Positions 12,273 to 13,152 of a stretch of 13,152 nt of DNA are shown one piece after another (positions within the stretch are counted from its first letter, which is position 1; each line of letters opens with the position of its first letter). The stretch is from the NCBI GenBank assembly GCA_018609965.1, contig JAHENP010000073.1, positions 1 to 13,152 on the forward strand, given 5' to 3'. The notes below the pieces were generated by a model that ran no database searches, had not been told where the DNA came from, and saw only the letters and a list, made by a program, of their open reading frames with translations. This stretch comes from Haloferacaceae archaeon (GTDB taxonomy: Archaea; Halobacteriota; Halobacteria; Halobacteriales; Haloferacaceae). The position numbers and the translations under genes were made by a program.

Positions 12273-12623
12273 TCACTCCTCGTACGCGAGGTTCATCAGC
12301 CACTGCGTGAACGAGTCGCTGTTGGCGTCGACCTCCTCCTCGCCGATGAACGGCGAGAGCATGTCGCCGGCCATCAACAACGAGAAGTCCAGATCCTTCG
12401 CCGTCGGCAACAGGAGGTAGGTGTTGTGTCCCTGGTAGACGGTCTCCTCGCGCAGGATCAGCTCCCGTTCCAACAGCTTCTCGGCGATCCGGCTCCCCTT
12501 GCGCGAGGAGACATCGAGTTCCTTCCAGAAGTCGCTCTGGTGAATCCCACCCGTCTCGCGAACCAACTCCAGGGCCTGTTGTTCGACCTCCGAGAGATCT
12601 GACTCCGCGTCGGCGGCGCTCAT
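12273..12623 (-). CDS. Winged-helix transcriptional regulator, halophile type
   Basis: 116 residues from the ATG at 12623, supported by a TTTAAG box about 27 bases upstream. The pattern is helix (LSEVEQQALELVRETGG), helix-turn-helix (IHQSDFWKELDVSSRKGSRIAEKLLER), then the wing (ELILREETVYQGHNTYLLLPT). It resembles MarR/Lrp-like winged helices. A C-terminal extension (DLDFSLLMAGDMLSPFIGEEEVDANSDSF...) may mediate oligomerisation or sensing. No cysteine or metal site is present. The call as a cytoplasmic DNA-binding regulator is good; targets are unknown. It lies 101 bases upstream of the amidohydrolase start on the same strand and could regulate that cluster, though nothing in the sequence proves it. 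The promoter overlaps the stop codon of the preceding gene. Confidence 0.8.
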   Translation of the reverse strand: MSAADAESDLSEVEQQALELVRETGGIHQSDFWKELDVSSRKGSRIAEKLLERELILREETVYQGHNTYLLLPTAKDLDFSLLMAGDMLSPFIGEEEVDANSDSFTQWLMNLAYEE

Positions 12624-12647
12624 ACTCTCGGGTGGGTCGGTCGACGG

Positions 12648-12653
12648 CTTAAA
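12648..12653 (-). promoter_or_regulatory. TATA box overlapping the upstream stop codon
   Basis: TTTAAG on the minus strand; the TAA stop codon of the NRDE-family gene (12649-12651) is inside it. Centred about 27 bases before the regulator's ATG. Confidence 0.6.
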
Positions 12654-13152
12654 CCCTGTCGTCGGGGACCCGTTCGAACGCAGTCTGACACGGCGGTCCG
12701 TCGGCGAACGCGTAGTCGACCCCGTCCGCGTCGACCGTCACCAGCGACGCCGACACCGTCCCGTAGCCGTCGTCGTGGACACACGCCCCGAACGCGTGGT
12801 CACCCAGCGCCTCTGCGGCACGTTCGCGCCACGCCGCGCCCGACTCGCCCGGCTCCGGCCGGAGGTGATCACGGAGTCGACGCACGTCCCCGGCCTGTTC
12901 CGGGCCGAGTTCCGGTCGCCCGGGCGGCTCGTAGAACGCGCCGTCGATCCCGACGTTGCCGAGGACGTGCACGCCCGGGCGAAGCGTTGTCGTTCCGAGC
13001 CGGCCGTCCCACTCCAACAGGATCGCCGCGGTCGCGTCCGCGACGAGGAGATTGAACCCGTCGTAGGCCGTCTCGGCGACCGCGTCCGCGACGAGTCGGG
13101 CGGCCGCCTCGGCGCCGTCGGCACGGAGACAGTCACGCACGAGCAACCCCCG
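12649..13152 (-). CDS. NRDE/TANGO2-family protein, C-terminal part (partial)
   Basis: The gene runs off the right edge, leaving about 167 codons. The frame is open to the last base, where CGG GGG precedes LLVRDCL, so the TTG at 13146 is internal and not a start. Recognisable NRDE (TANGO2-like) features are RGLLVRDCL, YDGFNLLVADATAAILLEWDG, LRPGVHVLGNVGIDG, FGACVHDDGYGTVSASLVTVDADG and the ending YAFADGPPCQTAFERV. The defining N-terminal Asn-Arg-Asp-Glu motif lies beyond the window. Human TANGO2 is linked to Golgi and lipid or haem handling, but the role of prokaryotic members is not settled. The stop codon is inside the TATA box of the next gene, so the two genes are packed without a spacer. 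Confidence 0.82.
   Translation of the reverse strand, partial: RGLLVRDCLRADGAEAAARLVADAVAETAYDGFNLLVADATAAILLEWDGRLGTTTLRPGVHVLGNVGIDGAFYEPPGRPELGPEQAGDVRRLRDHLRPEPGESGAAWRERAAEALGDHAFGACVHDDGYGTVSASLVTVDADGVDYAFADGPPCQTAFERVPDDRV

Noticed and set aside
13137..13146. TTG at 13146 as start of the NRDE-family gene
   Set aside because: The frame remains open to the window edge and the family has a conserved N-terminal region before this point, so the gene is truncated by the window.

Overview
The window is haloarchaeal chromosomal DNA. It is GC-rich, its proteins are very acidic (Asp/Glu-rich), most genes lack a Shine-Dalgarno site, and many have a TTTAAG/TTTATA-like box about 27 bases before the start codon, as expected for leaderless archaeal transcripts. 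RadA, an archaeal-type prolyl-tRNA synthetase N-terminus and several halophile-only protein families agree with this. All calls come from reading the sequence by eye; no database search was run.

Layout. (a) 1-133: N-terminus of proS on the minus strand. (b) 400-1435: a protein with a ribbon-helix-helix-like N-terminus joined by a Gly/Pro/Ser/Thr linker to a second domain, overlapped by a small winged-helix regulator. (c) 1436-1760: a structured intergenic region with a long hairpin whose loop is a G-quadruplex motif, a 10-nt direct repeat, an 8-bp hairpin and two TATA-like boxes. (d) 1761-4418: sufS and sufU (cysteine desulfurase and Fe-S scaffold), separated by an opposite-strand MntA/HepT-type toxin-antitoxin module. 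(e) 4419-5666: a lower-GC island with three same-strand small membrane-protein genes. Two are clear homologues of each other, yet one is about 57% GC and the other about 33% GC and rich in AUA and AGA codons. (f) 5702-6733: radA. (g) 6895-7674: a halophile-only conserved protein, followed by an intergenic stretch with a 23-nt direct repeat and a possible three-way-junction RNA fold. (h) 7851-12171, all minus strand: a small hypothetical protein, a four-helix membrane protein, an NAD-kinase-like protein lacking the GGDGT motif, an AbgA-like M20 hydrolase and an amidohydrolase-superfamily enzyme. (i) 12273-13152, minus strand: a winged-helix regulator and the C-terminal part of an NRDE/TANGO2-family protein.

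How they may work together. SufS would supply persulfide sulfur to SufU for Fe-S cluster assembly. MntA would neutralise the HEPN ribonuclease HepT by AMPylation. RadA is the recombinase. The amidohydrolase and the M20 enzyme are neighbouring metal-dependent C-N hydrolases and may share substrates, but nothing in the sequence proves it. The least explained parts are the small membrane-protein island (4475-5666), the G-quadruplex hairpin (1484-1530) and the repeat plus three-way-junction element (7677-7785).
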